A DNA stretch of 64,000 bases from Dromiciops gliroides (GCF_019393635.1 NC_057861.1:545944711-546008710), one strand, 5' to 3'. Counted from the first letter of the stretch, positions 51,450 to 62,344 are shown. The notes: generated by a model not told the origin, from the sequence alone. Program-made: numbers and translations.

Positions 51450-52190
51450 GGGGGGGACAGCAACAGCAAAGTAACTTCAGGAAAAAGGACACTAACGACC
51501 TGATAGAAGTGGGGATTATGAAAGAAAATCAGAAAATATGTTATTGTTTATAAAGATGATAAACCTTTAAAACAAAGAAAAGTAAACAGATTTTCCCCAT
51601 GCCAGGAAGAAAAGGCATCAGTTTCCCAAGAGAACCCCAAGGAGTGAAAGGAAATGTAGAAATACCTCATGGCAGTGCCTAGTCTGGAGGAGGGAGGTCT
51701 AGCACCATGACATCTATCCTGAAACTACTTGTGCCCAATCAGCCAACCTCAAGCCTGGAATCCTGGCCCCTGCTCCACATGGTGACTGTCTCTACCTTTG
51801 CTTTTTCCACATAGAGGCTGCCTCTCCCTGAGATCTTTCAGTTTCAAAGGACTTCTCAGAGCCCATCTTCTCTGTGCTCTGCCCAAAGCTAAGTTCCTCC
51901 TCTAGTCTGGCTCCTGCCTGTTCTTACTCCACTTAACCTCAATGGGCCTCTAGAATCTCCACTACCTCCAGCTTCAGGTCAGCTACAATTGCTACAATGT
52001 TCTTTGAGAAAGAGCCAGGACTCATACCTTCAGACTAGCAAGAGGCTCTCTAATTCTGCTACCCTAGGACATCAGTTCTGAAGTCTGCCATCTCCTAAGC
52101 AGCAGGGGAGAGAGAAGAGCTATCCCAGTAAGCCTTTCCTTTCCACAGCTCTCCCTGGTACAAGATGGGATTCCCTTACTAAAAGACCTC
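51450..52190. other. Single-copy intergenic sequence
   Basis: No repeat or gene recognised over about 740 bases. Confidence 0.4.
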
Positions 52191-52194
52191 ACCC

Positions 52195-52960
52195 TAATCA
52201 ATTATAAAGTGCCTACTATGGGCCGGGTACTATGCTTAGCACTAGGGATACAAAAAGAAGCAAAAGACAGTTCCTGTCTTCAAGGTGTTCATGGTCTAAA
52301 GGGGGAGATACCAACCAAACAGATATCTTAAAATAAGTTATATAAAAGGATAAATAAACAATAATTGAGAGAAGGCACTGGAATTAAGATGAATTGAGGA
52401 AGGATTCCTGTAAAAGATGAGATTTTAGTTGACCAGGGAAGGAAATAGGCAGAGATGAAGATGGACCTCTTCTAGCATCACTAGACCAAAGAGCAAATGT
52501 TAGGGAGAAGCCTGAAAAGGTAGGAGGGGCTAAGATAGAAAGGCCTTTGAACACCAAACAGATGATTTTTGTATTTGCTCCTGGAGGTGGTTTGAGATGG
52601 CCGGGACCTGAACTTTAGGAAAATCACTTTAGTGGCTGAATGGAGACTGGATTGAAGTAGGAAAAGACTTGAGGCTGGAAGACCCACCAGTCATCAAGGG
52701 GTGAGATGATGAAGGTGACAGTATCAGAAGAGAGAAGGGGGCATATTCCAGAGATGTTACAAAGGAGAAATTGAGAGGCCTCAGCAACAGCTTATATGGG
52801 GGGTGGGGGAGGAGAGATAATGAAGAATCCAGGATTATTTCTAGATTATGAGCCAGAGGGACTGGGAAATGGTGATGTCTTCTACAGTAATAGAGAAGGT
52901 AGGGAAAAGTGCCGGAAGGTTTAGGGGGAAAGTACATCTCCCAAATATTCTTTTCCACAG
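52195..52960 (+). mobile_element. Ancient mammalian interspersed repeat, longest copy
   Basis: AGTGCCTACTATGGGCCGGG, CAGTTCCTGTCTTCAAGGTG, GGAAGGATTCCTGTAAAAGATG, AGATGATTTTTGTATTTGCTCCTGG, GAAAATCACTTTAGTGGCTG, GACTTGAGGCTGGAAGACCC run in order over more than 700 bases. The family is common in mammals; I cannot name it. Confidence 0.65.
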
Positions 52961-52964
52961 GCTA

Positions 52965-53375
52965 GTCCACAGCTAGTTAATAATCACCAAAAACTTCTGG
53001 GGTTTTATATTACCTGGTTTTGTTTTGTCTTTTATAAACTCTAAATTTTATCTGTTCTTCCATGGTGGTTTGCAGGGAAAGGAAGAGAGTCCATCTACGC
53101 CCTGGGGGGCAAATTCATTTTCTCTGCTGGTCTTTCAGCTATTTTCTTGGCCTTTTCATATAGAAATGATCCAATCAACACCTCATAGCCTTTACAATGA
53201 ACAAAAAAGCCTCCTTAAAGTTTTATATAATTTACAAGATACAAAATAATACTCTCAAATTTGAAAGGAGCTCATCCTTTACTGGGTGCAAAGGAAGTCT
53301 AAATGCTACGCATCTTTGATCTTTACATCTCATCTCTTTCTCTTGACAAAGTGTGAAGGGGACAATCCTTTACAT
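52965..53375. other. Single-copy intergenic sequence
   Basis: No element or gene recognised. Confidence 0.4.
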
Positions 53376-53480
53376 GCACACATACACACATGCATACATA
53401 TGTATATATTTATATGCATATATACATATGTGTGTTATATTCATGTATAGTCTCCTGTGTATTTGAACATATGTGTGTGT
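53376..53480. repeat. CA/TATG simple repeat region
   Basis: CACACATACACACATGCATAC, TATATGCATATATACATATG and GTGTGTGTGTG strings. Confidence 0.85.
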
Positions 53481-53489
53481 GTGCCTATA

Positions 53490-53712
53490 GGAGCAGCTAG
53501 GGAGTACTCATCTTCATGAGTTCAAATCCAGTCCCAGACAACCATTAGTTATATGACCTGGGACAAGTCACTTAACTCTGTTTGCCTCACTTTCCTCATC
53601 TGGAAAATAAGCTGGAGAAGGAAATAGCAAATGACTCCAATATTTTTGCCAAGAAAACCCCAAATGAGGTCACAGAGAGCCAGACATGATGAACATGACT
53701 GAACAACAACAA
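53490..53712 (+). mobile_element. CORE-type SINE
   Basis: GAGTTCAAATCCAGTCCCAGAC, GGACAAGTCACTTAACTCTG, GCTGGAGAAGGAAATAGC, AAGAAAACCCCAAATGAGG, GAACAACAACAAAA end. Confidence 0.82.
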
Positions 53713-53830
53713 AAAATGTATGTCTGTGTTTATGTGTATGTGATGTGTATAAATACATTATAAAATAGATTGTATATATGTAAAATTGGTTATTAGCATA
53801 TTATATAATATATGTGCATATATAATTTCC
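53713..53830. repeat. AT/GT-rich simple sequence
   Basis: GTTTATGTGTATGTGATGTG and TATATAATATATGTGCATATATAA grown next to the SINE tail. Confidence 0.7.
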
Positions 53831-54054
53831 TATGGAACTACTGCTAATTAGCTGTACACCTTCTAACCACATCTCCAGCTCATGCCCTGAGGTTTTAGTG
53901 ACTGATGAGAACTCACTACATCTCATTGACCCCAGATTCCGGACCAGACCATCCTCCCATCCTGCCACAGTAACTCTCCTCCCTCCCCACCCCACCCCCA
54001 TTCACACAAAGCCTTCCTACCTCTTGGACTGAGAATAGTAATCAAATCCATCTT

Positions 54055-54260
54055 ACCATTGCTTCTGGAAAGAAACCTTCATTAGATGTCCCATTGCTGC
54101 ACTCAGCACTCTAACTTTATCCTTCCCTAGTCACCATTCTCTTACCTGTGTTGCCTCCCCCATTAGCATGTAAACTCCCCCCTTTATATTTGTGTCCCTA
54201 GTGCATATCATAGTACCTGGCACAGAGTAAGCATTGAATACATTTTTTTTCACTCATTCT
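54055..54260 (+). mobile_element. L2 LINE 3' end
   Basis: GAAAGAAACCTTCATTAGATGTCC, TTAGCATGTAAACTCC, GTACCTGGCACAGAGTAAGC and ATTGAATACATTTTT. Confidence 0.72.
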
Positions 54261-55075
54261 ATCCACTACTGCACTCTATGCTGCCTGTATCTTTCCACAG
54301 ATAAGAATGCATTTATTTATGGTTTATCCTTATACTGTGTATGTGTATTTCTGTCTGTATATATCTGTACATATCCATATATGTACATCTATTGACATAC
54401 ATACACATGCAAACTTATTTCTCCTTTAGACCCCTCCCAGTAACCTTTGGAAACTGGGCTTTGAGTTGGCAACCCCCTTTTTCATCTGAGTGGCTAGTTC
54501 TTTCCTGGTACTTCAGTGCCATCCCCAGGAAGGCAACCTCCAAGACCAGACATTCAAAACATTACGAGACTTGGACAACTAAGACAAGTCATCTCTGCCC
54601 ATGGTCTGGGCCTGGACTGGAAGATTGCTGTTGTTCGCACCCTTTTAAGACCCACCCCGCCTCCCTTTTGTACACATTGTGCTTCCCTGCTAAATTTGCC
54701 TTATCCGTGCATTGATGAGTCATGCTTCTCTGTGCATTTCTGTGTTTTATCCCTGCAGGGAGGATTCCAGTAAGTAACTTTCCTCTTGCAGTCCTTAGTA
54801 CTACATTTCTCCCTTTTGGCCACATTTCAGTAACTTTTCAAGAAAATTGAGCACAAAGGTTAAAATACAAGAAAACCCAAGAGACAGGCAGAATTTTCTC
54901 AGGGGTAGCTGGCTGTGAACAGTATTTTAAGTCACCATCCAAAGTTCCATTGTGTCTTTATATTGTTCATTACTCAGTTACTACATACTCAGAATTGTAT
55001 AGAGGATGGGAGAAAAATGGGCCCTTCCCTCCAAGTACTTATACTGTAAGCAAAATTGACAAGAGCTATCCAGCA
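54260..55075. other. Intergenic sequence, unassigned
   Basis: 54320-54415 is a degenerate TGTATATC/ACATAC stretch. 54430-54840 is GC-richer with no family recognised; LTR-type sequence is possible. 54840-55075 is single-copy. Confidence 0.35.
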
Positions 55076-55077
55076 TT

Positions 55078-55150
55078 AAGGGGCAGCTAGGCAGCACAAT
55101 GGATAGAGCACAGAGCCTGAAGTCAGGAAGACTGATCTTCCTGAGTTCAT
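55078..55150 (+). mobile_element. SINE head fragment
   Basis: GGGGCAGCTAGGCAGCACAATGG..GTCAGGAAGACTGATCTTCCTGAGTTC; only the 5' third is present. Confidence 0.75.
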
Positions 55151-55159
55151 ATCTCTTAT

Positions 55160-55930
55160 TTAACACTGAAAAAGGACCTATATTCAAAGTTATATCATTT
55201 TAGCAATAGTCAACTTGTAATTAGCCTTTCTAGCAAGGGCTACGGCAATGCAAACAATTTCAATCCACTAATAATCACCTTGACCAACCTCCAGATGAGA
55301 TTTTCCCTCCTTTCATGAATCCACCCGTATGCAACAAAAGGTACCCACAGAGGGATTCCAGGCTGTCCTGGTCCTTGGAGTAGACCTATATATCCATGTA
55401 GCCTCTACAGGGGAAAATGCATCCCTAGGTGCTGGCATCTGAAAGAGAAAAGTAGAATGAAAGAGGCAAAACAACAAGAGGGAAAAGGAAATGATCCCTA
55501 GTCTTAAGGAGAGAAGGTAAGAGAAGAGACAGTGATGTTCAGCTTCATTCAGAACTCGAGAGAGGCTTACAGGTCACATTACCTGGGCAGCTCAAAGGGT
55601 TAAAAAAGGATTATCACAGGAAACCTGTACCTCTAAGGGCAACCTGCTCCTATCGGTTCACTTGTACTATGAGTCATGTGCACTCTGAAGGTCCAAGGGA
55701 AGTAGAATGTATCAGAGCAGAAGGTAGGTTGAAGGGTACAGGGAAAGTTTTCCTTACTGACAAGGATCAAGACTGTTCTTCGATTTTTATTTAAATTAAT
55801 AAAGCTTGTCCTATACCTGATGCTATTATTAGCCTGAATGCTTATACATGATCTCAGGGCCTTTGCTGGGAGAGATAAGTCAGATTCTAACATTTCCAAG
55901 GGAAATCCTGTGTGTTGAGCAAAACTGCAA
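55160..55930. other. Single-copy intergenic sequence
   Basis: No element or gene recognised; frames up to 116 codons have no known domain. Confidence 0.4.
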
Positions 55931-55937
55931 AGGTGAG

Positions 55938-56079
55938 GGGTAGCTAGGTGGCACAGTGGATAAAGCACCAGCCCTGGATTCATGAGGACCTGAGTTCAAA
56001 TACGGCCTCAGACACTTGACACTTACTAGCTGTGTGACACTGGGCAAGTCACTTAACCCCCATTGCCCTGCAAAAAAAA
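55938..56079 (+). mobile_element. WSINE1-like SINE with 12-bp target duplication
   Basis: TGCAAAGGTGAG at 55926-55937 and 56080-56091, exact. Head GGGGTAGCTAGGTGGCACAG. Confidence 0.93.
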
Positions 56080-56264
56080 TGCAAAGGTGAGACCAATCTA
56101 TTATTCCAGGGTCCAAGACCCAGTAGGTATAAGGGTTATACATGGGTTACCTACCATGATTTCAATTTTCAACTATGACTTGGTAGAAATTTTTGGTGTT
56201 TTGTGCAATATCATCTTTCCATAGAATTAAACAGATTCTATTTCATCAGTACTTAAGTATTCTG

Positions 56265-56267
<3 letters not shown>

Positions 56268-56303
<36 letters not shown>
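56268..56303. repeat. (CA)18 microsatellite
   Basis: Uninterrupted CA dinucleotides. Confidence 0.95.
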
Positions 56304-56304
<1 letters not shown>

Positions 56305-56454
56305 TTTCATTCAATTTCCTTAGGAGGAAGCACACATTTTCTTCTGTTCCACTGAAGTCATCTTTGTTGACAGGGTAGGACTACACCTTGGAACAATAGG
56401 ACATTTACCCAGTGAGCTCTGTAGTAAATTATCTTTTTGACTTTTGTCATTAAT

Positions 56455-56770
56455 AGAAGCAGCTAGGTGGCCCAGTGGATAAAGAGTTAGACCTGGCATC
56501 AGAGAAACCTGAGTTCAAGTAGAGCCTCGGACTCTTGCTAACTGTGTGATCCTTAGCAAGCCACTTTACTTCTGTGTGCCTCAGTTTCCTCATCTGTAAA
56601 ATGTATGGTTATGGCACCTACATCCCAGCATTGTTGTGAGGATAAAATGTTCTCCAGATGACCATTTCTCATTTAAAATTCATCTCTCCTTTAAAATGAG
56701 ATAATATTCATAAAGTACTTTGCAAACCTTGAAGCAGTAAATTAGTACTAGGTATTATCATTATTATAAG
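56455..56770 (+). mobile_element. SINE head joined to MIR-type 3' half
   Basis: GAAGCAGCTAGGTGGCCCAGTGG, GAGTTCAAGTAGAGCC, then GCCTCAGTTTCCTCATCTG, GCATTGTTGTGAGGATAAAATG and, after a short interruption, GAGATAATATTCATAAAGTAC..GGTATTATCATTATTAT. Confidence 0.75.
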
Positions 56771-56951
56771 GGGTGGGAAAACACAGAGTGAAATTACATC
56801 TCCGGAAAACTTTGCCTAGCAGTTTGGTATCATAGGAATATAACTTGATTCCCTATTTGATGAATATCTCCTCTCCTCACCTGGTAGGATACTATCAGGG
56901 AGAAAATAACTTCCTAAGACAATGGCTTTTCATGAAGCTCTGTACATCCCT

Positions 56952-57213
56952 GGGTGTTATTGTTCAGTGATTTCAGTCATGTCCTACTCTTTGTGACCCC
57001 ATTTGGAGTTTTCTTGGCAAAGACACTGAAGTGGTTTGCCATTTCCTTCTCCAGCTCATTTTACAGATAAGGAAACTGAGGCAAACAAGGTTAAGTGACT
57101 TGCCCAGGGTCACACAACTAGTAAGTGTTTGAGACCAGATTTGAACACAGGATGAGTCTTCCTGACTTCAGTCTGGGCACTCTACCCACTGTGCTGCCTA
57201 GCTGTCTGTCCCC
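56952..57213 (-). mobile_element. CORE-type SINE, minus strand
   Basis: TTCAGTCATGTCCTACTC, GTTTTCTTGGCAAAGACACTG, TTTGCCATTTCCTTCTCCAG, GACTTGCCCAGGGTCACAC, GTGCTGCCTAGCTG. Confidence 0.85.
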
Positions 57214-57214
57214 A

Positions 57215-57465
57215 GGATCTGTAAGTATTAACACAGTATCCTATGAACAAAGCTAGGCACATTTTAAAAAATAGTTGCTATAAGTTGCTCTAGGTTAAAG
57301 CTATAAAAATGGGCCAATAAATCCAAATCAACAAACCAGATGTGCTGTTGTTTGAGGATCCTGATAAAGCCATGGCCCTTTGTACTGTGGTTGTCCAACT
57401 TAATCAAAACCAAACAGAAGCTTATGCAGGATAAGAAAAGAAATGGTAGTTGTAGTAAGGCAGTT
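57215..57465. other. Single-copy intergenic sequence
   Basis: No element or gene recognised. Confidence 0.4.
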
Positions 57466-57480
57466 AAAAGCTAATGTGGA

Positions 57481-57634
57481 GTGGATAGAGCACCGGCCCT
57501 GGAGTCAGGAGTACCTGAGTTCAAATCCGGTCTCAGACACTTAACACTTACTAGCTGTGTGACTCTGGGCAAGTCACTTAACCCCAGTTGCCTCACTAAA
57601 AAAAAAAAAAAAAAAAAAAAAAGAATTAAAAAAA
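57481..57634 (+). mobile_element. 5'-truncated WSINE1-like SINE with 15-bp target duplication
   Basis: Starts at GTGGATAGAGCACCGG, so about 19 bases of head including most of the A-box are missing. AAAAGCTAATGTGGA at 57466-57480 and 57635-57649. Long A-tail with one interruption. Confidence 0.93.
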
Positions 57635-57727
57635 AAAAGCTAATGTGGAAACTAAGGCTTCTAACTATAAAGCTACTTGTCATTTGGGCCACTACAGATA
57701 TAGAAATGAGTTATTATTATTAGGCCC

Positions 57728-58044
57728 ATATTTGTTGTTTGTCTTTCATTCTTGAAGAGGACCATGACATTGGGGTGATGTCATGACTTGCTATGAATTG
57801 AATTTAAGTGAGGGAGGACTGTGCAAGGTCACCAACCTCACTCTCTCCTCCAGAGCCATCTGGTTCCAGTGGCAAGATATATATCAGGATGACTGGAGAT
57901 GACTCCAGATGTTTTAAGGCAATTAGAGTTAAGTGACTTGCCCAGGATCACACAGCCAGTAAGTGTCGGAGGTGAGACTTGAACTCAGGTCCTCCCAACT
58001 TCAGAGGCAGTGTTCTATTCACTGCACCACCTAGCTGCCCCATT
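57728..58044 (-). mobile_element. tRNA-headed SINE with RTE-type tail (Mar-1-like)
   Basis: Complement of 1842-2140: GAAGAGGACCATGACATTGGGG, GACTTGCTATGAATTGAATT, CCAGTGGCAAGATATATATCAGG, then the common body GTTAAGTGACTTGCCC and the head end CACCTAGCTGCCCC. Confidence 0.82.
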
Positions 58045-58079
58045 AGGGCAGATTGATTCTGATAGTCTTCATTTGAAGA

Positions 58080-58270
58080 TGTTACACGACTTTCCAGTCA
58101 TAGCCATTGGCTCTGGAAACAGAAGATGTAAGTTCAGTCTCCAATGTGACCTTGGGTAAGTCCCCTCATCTCCTGGGACCTAGGTTTCCTCATATGTAAA
58201 ATGAGGAAGTTGGACTAGATAGCTTCTAGCATTATCCTTTCAGCTCTAGAACTAGAAATCTATGGTCCTG
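58080..58270 (+). mobile_element. MIR SINE
   Basis: TTGGCTCTGGAAACAGAAGATG, ACCTTGGGTAAGTCCCC, CCTAGGTTTCCTCATATGTAAAATG, GAAGTTGGACTAGATAGC. Confidence 0.78.
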
Positions 58271-58274
58271 AGAT

Positions 58275-58865
58275 CTTAAGAACCAGATACTCTTTGCTCT
58301 GGACTAAGGCACAACTCCAAGGGGACATGACTATGAGTGTGGAGGAGCAAGAAAGGTTAAGATGATCATATCCTATATACTTCCCAGAAGTCTTTCCTCC
58401 CATTCAGCCAAACATACTCCTTGGATTCAAGTATACCACCGTTTATAGTCATGGCAGGGGAGCCAACCTCGAAGAATCTTGTTTAATGAGATAAAGTACA
58501 TCTTTAGTACCTGTCTAGCCCTCCCTCTTTCAGGCATCATAGAACCCCACACTATTAGAGCTGGAAAAGACATCATCTAAAAAAATCATCTAGTCCAATG
58601 TTTCCCAGCCTCAATCTTACTGCAAACCAGTAAAATATCTGAATTCTTTGCCATAAACTCTGCACCCTCTACAATCTTAGTGCAGCAGTGATCTGAGCAG
58701 GAATAATGAACCTGAATGGAAGGATCCAAGCCAAAAGAGCATCAAACCCAAAAAGGAACAGGACACAGAAAGGGGATGGGAGCAATTGGAAAATAATGTT
58801 GTTGTTTTTAAATTATAGGTTTTAAGAAAAAAAATATATTTGGTAGTAAAAGTTTGGCAGACTGC
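58275..58865. other. Intergenic; MIR scrap at 58550-58610
   Basis: CACTATTAGAGCTGGAAAAGACATC is a MIR 5' scrap in complement. The remainder is single-copy. Confidence 0.4.
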
Positions 58866-58867
58866 TC

Positions 58868-59055
58868 AAAGCAATCATGAGGAGCCAAGCATAGATTAAA
58901 TCAATGTTAAAGATGAGAAAACCAAGGTCCAGCAAAGGGAAATGATTTGCCCAAAGTCATTCATACAAGTCTCCATCACAGAGCTAGGACTTAAACTTAG
59001 GTTTTCCTGGCTCCTAGTGCAGTACTTTTTCTACTAAACTAGATCACCTCCTTTT
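58868..59055 (-). mobile_element. MIR SINE
   Basis: GTTAAAGATGAGAAAACCAAGGTCC, GATTTGCCCAAAGTCATTC, GACTTAAACTTAGGTTTTCC. Confidence 0.75.
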
Positions 59056-59109
59056 CCAGGAGGAACTATATAATTTCATCAAAAGGATAATTTGTACGTG
59101 ACGATTTTT

Positions 59110-59255
59110 AATTTAAAAGCACCTTACTTGCATGATCTCATTTAATTTTCACAAGAACTCTGAGGTGGTATTATTATTCCCATTTTGCAGATGAGCAAAC
59201 TGACACTCAAAAAGTAACTTGTGCAATGCTTGCTCAAAACTAGCACTTCTGATTA
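59110..59255 (-). mobile_element. MIR SINE
   Basis: GATCTCATTTAATTTTCACAAG, GAGGTGGTATTATTATTCC, TTTTGCAGATGAGCAAACTG. Confidence 0.72.
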
Positions 59256-59259
59256 GAAA

Positions 59260-60480
59260 TTTAATACTCTTTTTATAACTCCCAAGATATGTCACTTTCA
59301 TCTTGATATCCATCTATTAGTTGGTTAGTTTCAACATGCTTTCCTGAGTCTCTCAATGCAATGGGCGGCACTTCATCAAGAACAGACCTCCTCAAAAGTG
59401 CCCTCTATCCTGGACTGTCTTGTATTCCACTGGGAAAAGGGTTCGGGGAAAGGGATCTTACTCTCATGCCAGAGGACCATTTGCCACCCATTTGTTAATC
59501 TGATAAACTTAGTGTGTATTTATGACCAACCTTCTCAGCTCATACTTTACTTTTCCACAGGAGACTTCCAGAAAATCAGCGTATTAACCTAAAGTAGTGG
59601 CTCAAATGATAAGACTTTAGGCAGTGAAACAAGCCAGTAGAAGAAGGGAGGGGCAGGTTTAACTGTGGGGTTTAACTCTGTAGGTTGCCACCTACTCCAC
59701 TTACGGATAAGGCTAACTCTGAGCATAATAGCTATTGTCTCAACCCCAAGACTCAGGACCTCTGTAAGTATTCTCCGACTGTGACCTGGAGCACTCAGAG
59801 AGGGGACTCTCACCTGTGTCCTCTGATGGACAGGAAAGGAAGCAGCTCCAGGAAGATCTCTCCCTCGATCTCTGCCCCGCCCCCCGCCGCCCTGTGGTGA
59901 CAGTTCAATGCTTCCAAAGCTTATGTTTCTTCCTCAGAGCAGGCAGACTGGTCCTATAGGGAGGGCTCCCAGGAGGTGGATGTATAGAGGGGAATGACCA
60001 ATAGCTTGGCATTCATTATCTCCTAAGTCTCCTAAAAGGTTTCCTATTAACCTTTTGGCCTCTCCCTACTCCCTCACCTCCAGACACACTTCTGATATAG
60101 TTCTGTCCTTAGCAAATGTGAATAGAAGCCTGGGGAAATGGCAGTATCTCCTGGGTAGATATAGGCCTGGTATGGGTGGGGGAGAGGGAAAAGGATGGAG
60201 GCAGGGGGAGAGATTAGCCAGTCTGGATGCACAATGAACTGGGGAAAGAAGAGGGAAGAGGCAGGCAAAATGAGGACGCAAGAGGGGTTCAGCTCACACT
60301 GCCACCTGAGCTTCTGCTGGAAATTACAGGTCATACCCACATCAAGCCCCTCCTGGAGGAAGGGGAGCACCTTGTCCTTACACTCAGCCCTTCTCATTCG
60401 TGGCCCATCCCCCTCCTCCCCGGCAACTCCAGCCTGCCAGCTCTTTGAGTGAAATAGCTCCCCCAGCCTCCTTAGGATGG
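59260..60480. other. Single-copy 5' flank of GPR139
   Basis: No SINE, LINE or LTR signature is recognised here, in contrast to the repeat-dense sequence to the left. It has moderate GC content, the GC-box cluster at 59875 and short purine-rich runs (60170-60260). It is likely proximal regulatory flank of GPR139. No coding frame has recognisable content. Confidence 0.5.
59830..59900. promoter_or_regulatory. GC-box cluster upstream of GPR139
   Basis: CCCCGCCCCCCGCCGCCC at about 59875-59892 forms overlapping Sp1/KLF-type sites about 1.1 kb upstream of the GPR139 ATG, separated from the main CpG island by ordinary sequence. It could be a distal promoter element or an alternative start region. 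Only the motif itself is seen. Confidence 0.35.
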
Positions 60481-60639
60481 GAAGGGGCTAGGAAGAGACA
60501 TTTCGGAGTCCCTCCCTAGGTTTGGGGGAAAAGAGAATCAAGTGCCTCCTCCACCCCCCCCCAAAGCAGGAGACATGTCTCCATCCCCATTGGGGAGCTA
60601 ATAAACCACGCTTTTGGAGAGGAGAGGGATAACAGGGAT

Positions 60640-61320
60640 CTTCCCCCTTCTCCCTTCCTGCGCCCCACAAACACCCCCCCCCCCAGCAGCGAGTTCGTGC
60701 CCCTGGGGACTCCTTGGAGGGGTAGGGTGGGAGCAGGACAGAGTGGGGACTCCAGCGCGCAGCAGGTGCGGGCTGGCGGGTGAGGGAGGCAGAGAGGGAG
60801 GGAAGGAGGGGGTGGGGAAGGAGCGAGGAGTTGCAGGAGAGGGGCGGGGGTGGGGGGTAGAAGGAGGTCCTGCGGGGAAGGAGGCGCTGAAGAGCCACAG
60901 CCGCCGCCGCTGCCGCTGCACTGGCTGCTTGGACGCTGGAAGCCGGAGCCCGGCCGGGAGGCGGCTGAGACGCGCGCCCCGGCGCCCCGGAGCCCTCCCC
61001 GGATCCCATGGAGCACACACACTTCCATCTCGCCAACAGCTCGCTCCTCTCGCACCACCGCCATGCCTGCGGCTTGGGCTTCGTGCCGGTGGTCTACTAT
61101 AGCCTCCTGCTCTGCCTCGGCTTGCCAGGTAAGGGGCGTGTGCGTGTGTGGATGTGGGTAAGCCAGAGTATGCGGGGGGGGGGGCAGGTAGGTCTGCGTG
61201 CCAGTGTGTCGGGGTGTCTGCGTGCCCGTGTGTGGCTCCCGGAGGGGACTGTCTGGGAAGACGGCAGAGGGCTGAGGGGCAAATCAACTGCAAGTCGAGG
61301 AAGGGGGTGACGGTATGCCC
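60640..61320 (+). promoter_or_regulatory. GPR139: CpG island with GPR139 promoter and 5' UTR
   Basis: This is the only long GC-rich, CpG-dense stretch in the window; the rest is AT-rich and CpG-poor. It covers the start codon, the region just upstream (GCCGCCGCCGCTGCC near 60901, many GCG/CCG steps at 60960-61000) and the first 190 bases of intron 1. An Sp1-type GC box GGGGCGGGG lies at 60841-60849. I see no TATA box at a suitable distance, which fits a dispersed CpG-island promoter. The exact transcription start cannot be read from sequence. Long open frames on both strands here come from the base composition. Confidence 0.8.
61008..61128 (+). CDS. GPR139: GPR139, coding exon 1 (N-terminus and first part of TM1)
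   Basis: GPR139 is a rhodopsin-class plasma-membrane receptor, mainly Gq-coupled, enriched in habenula, striatum and hypothalamus; L-tryptophan, L-phenylalanine and melanocortin-type peptides are reported agonists. This exon gives 40 codons plus one base. It opens MEHTH and runs into [20 protein letters not shown], which I recognise as the GPR139 start and TM1; the MEHTH start and the TM1 block appear the same as in the human protein as I recall it, while residues between about 10 and 20 differ. NSS at residues 10-12 is an N-glycosylation sequon. There is no signal peptide; residue 25 onward is the hydrophobic helix. The exon ends CCAG|GTAAGG, a strong donor in phase 1, so TM1 is split and the conserved Asn of TM1 must lie in exon 2 outside the window. 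The ATG at 61008 has G at +4. Human GPR139 likewise has two coding exons, from memory. Confidence 0.93.
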
Positions 61321-61860
61321 GAAGTCCCCCCATCTGATCCGCCAACTCCCCCACCCCACCCACCCCCAGCTGACCCTGCCAGAAAAGTTTATACCCAAAG
61401 GGCAGCGAAGGGATTTCCACTGGGAAAGAAAGTTGATGCCCACTAAGCACCTGGGATGTGCCTGCAGCTGGAGCTTTGCTCCCGGCGCATTGTAGACAGC
61501 TGCTTTGGCAAAAGGGCAAGGGAGAGATGCCAAGGCGCCCGACCAGGACTCCTTTCCTCTGCCTCCTTTCAGCGCACGTTGGGACAGTCCGTTTCCCTGA
61601 GCCCCCTAAGCTCCCCAGAGGCTGTCCCGGCATCACCCCAAGATCAAGTCTGAGATCAAAAAAGGAGCCACTACTGATCTAGCGCTCTGAGGAGAAAGAG
61701 AGGACTGAGAAGCGCGCTTTCTCTGTCCGTCCCTTTGTATTCCAGCACCACAGTCCCCCAGGGAGTGGGGGAATGTAAAGAATGGCTGGGGAGGGGGCTG
61801 GGAGCGGGGGGGATGGGATAGATTCCCGGGATCTGTGCCTTAGAAATGGTGATGAGAGCA

Positions 61861-61928
61861 CATACACACACACACACAGACATACACACACGCACGCACG
61901 CACGCACACACACACACACACACACACA
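61861..61928. repeat. (CA)n / (CGCA)n microsatellite in GPR139 intron 1
   Basis: CA runs interrupted by CGCACGCACGCACG. The CpG-bearing units lie 730 bases downstream of the splice donor. Confidence 0.92.
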
Positions 61929-62344
61929 CCCATCACCACAGCCACGCGGGTGACAGTCTCCTTGAGCACCGTCCTTGCCCCTTGGCTTCGCTTTTCGTTC
62001 TAATCTTCTGTCCTAGGAGGCAGGGCTGCGGAGATTATTCTTTTGCCCCAACCCTCTCCATCTTCTACCTAAAGTGTAGCTGAGACTCGTACGGAATTCC
62101 TGAAGGGAAAGGAGTGTGGGCTTTCTTTCTTGTGTTCAGATCCGTTATGTGAGAGAGTCCACTGCACTTTGGATAGCTCCTTTGACAGATTCCTCTCACG
62201 AAGCTCAGGAGGAGGAATCGGGGATTTCAGAACCCCACCCTATACCCCCAAGCCCCACATGCACACACTTTAGCCATAGATCAATCCTTTAGAACCGCAC
62301 CTGGGGGGGGGGGGGCGGAGAGAAAGCCTGAACAGAGACTATGA

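Noticed and set aside
60598..61533. 311-codon open frame on the minus strand across the GPR139 promoter
   Set aside because: Pro/Ser/Arg/Ala-rich low-complexity translation caused by the CpG island. It overlaps the real exon in antisense and has no recognisable domain.
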